Shown here piece after piece: positions 63,947 through 64,000 of a stretch of 64,000 nt of DNA (its first letter is position 1; every line of letters starts with the position of its first letter). The translations under genes were made by a program, and so were the position numbers. The stretch is from Luscinia megarhynchos. Its lineage: Eukaryota; Chordata; Aves; Passeriformes; Turdidae. Below the pieces are notes generated by a model. That model was not told where the DNA came from. It saw only the letters and a list, made by a program, of their open reading frames with translations, and searched no databases. Location: positions 25,935,002-25,999,001 of the forward strand of contig CM067570.1 of the NCBI GenBank assembly GCA_034336665.1, given 5' to 3'.

Positions 63947-64000
63947 CTGTTGTCTCAGTGGTAGTGACGAATTGTTGACTCAAATCAGTGATATTCAGCT
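63947..64000 (-). ncRNA. second SNORD70-like C/D-box snoRNA, 5' part cut by the window edge
   Basis: On the minus strand the 3' half of a C/D snoRNA is visible: D' box CTGA (63988-63985), guide TTCGTCACTACC, D box CTGA (63958-63955) and the 3' stem arm GACAACAG. Guide and D box are identical to those of the SNORD70-like gene at 59342-59421, and the stem arm differs at one base. The C box and 5' arm should lie just beyond 64000. It is in the intron upstream of exon 4. Expression and completeness cannot be judged here. Confidence 0.75.

Overview
This is a stretch of vertebrate nuclear DNA, most likely from a bird. It is AT-rich and gene-sparse, with GT-AG introns, one strong CpG island and a CR1-type LINE relic (the characteristic avian/sauropsid retroposon). 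It carries the 3' three-quarters of NOP58 followed, on the same minus strand, by the promoter and first exon of BMPR2. NOP58 followed by BMPR2 in tandem is the known amniote gene order (human 2q33), so both identifications support each other. The species cannot be fixed from the sequence alone.

Layout from the right edge, in the direction of transcription (minus strand). (1) 64000-45164: NOP58, twelve coding exons (exons 4-15 if the human count of 15 applies). Every splice phase joins and the reading frame is intact to a TGA stop. The introns carry C/D-box snoRNAs: a SNORD70-like gene at 59342-59421, a second SNORD70-like copy cut by the window edge at 63947-64000, and two SNORD11-like genes at 57642-57723 and 56542-56615. 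All four present antisense elements to the same 18S rRNA segment (GGUAGUGACGAA) and predict methylation of its first G (Gm509, human numbering) or of the A three bases later (Am512). An LTR-like relic lies beside the second SNORD11-like gene. (2) 45163-about 44890: NOP58 3' UTR with an AATAAA signal. (3) About 44890-21950: 23 kb of intergenic DNA with no recognisable gene. (4) 21950-21370: a CR1 fragment split by a 334-bp element with terminal inverted repeats. (5) About 21180-19960: CpG island, the BMPR2 promoter and 5' leader, with a cluster of upstream ATGs. (6) 19827-19752: BMPR2 coding exon 1 (start codon and signal peptide; 76 nt, as in human). (7) 19751-1: first part of BMPR2 intron 1, no exon seen, with one GC-rich islet near 11.6-11.85 kb.

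Functionally, NOP58 encodes a core protein of every C/D-box snoRNP, and its introns carry guide RNAs assembled with that protein, so host and guests act in one pathway (18S rRNA 2'-O-methylation and ribosome biogenesis). BMPR2 is the type II BMP receptor and is functionally unrelated; the two are simply neighbours. I found no prokaryote-type system, CRISPR array or intact mobile element. Most open frames in the window are short chance ORFs. The most noteworthy features are the paired duplicated guide snoRNAs, an extra 18S match in one of them, and the upstream ORF cluster before BMPR2.
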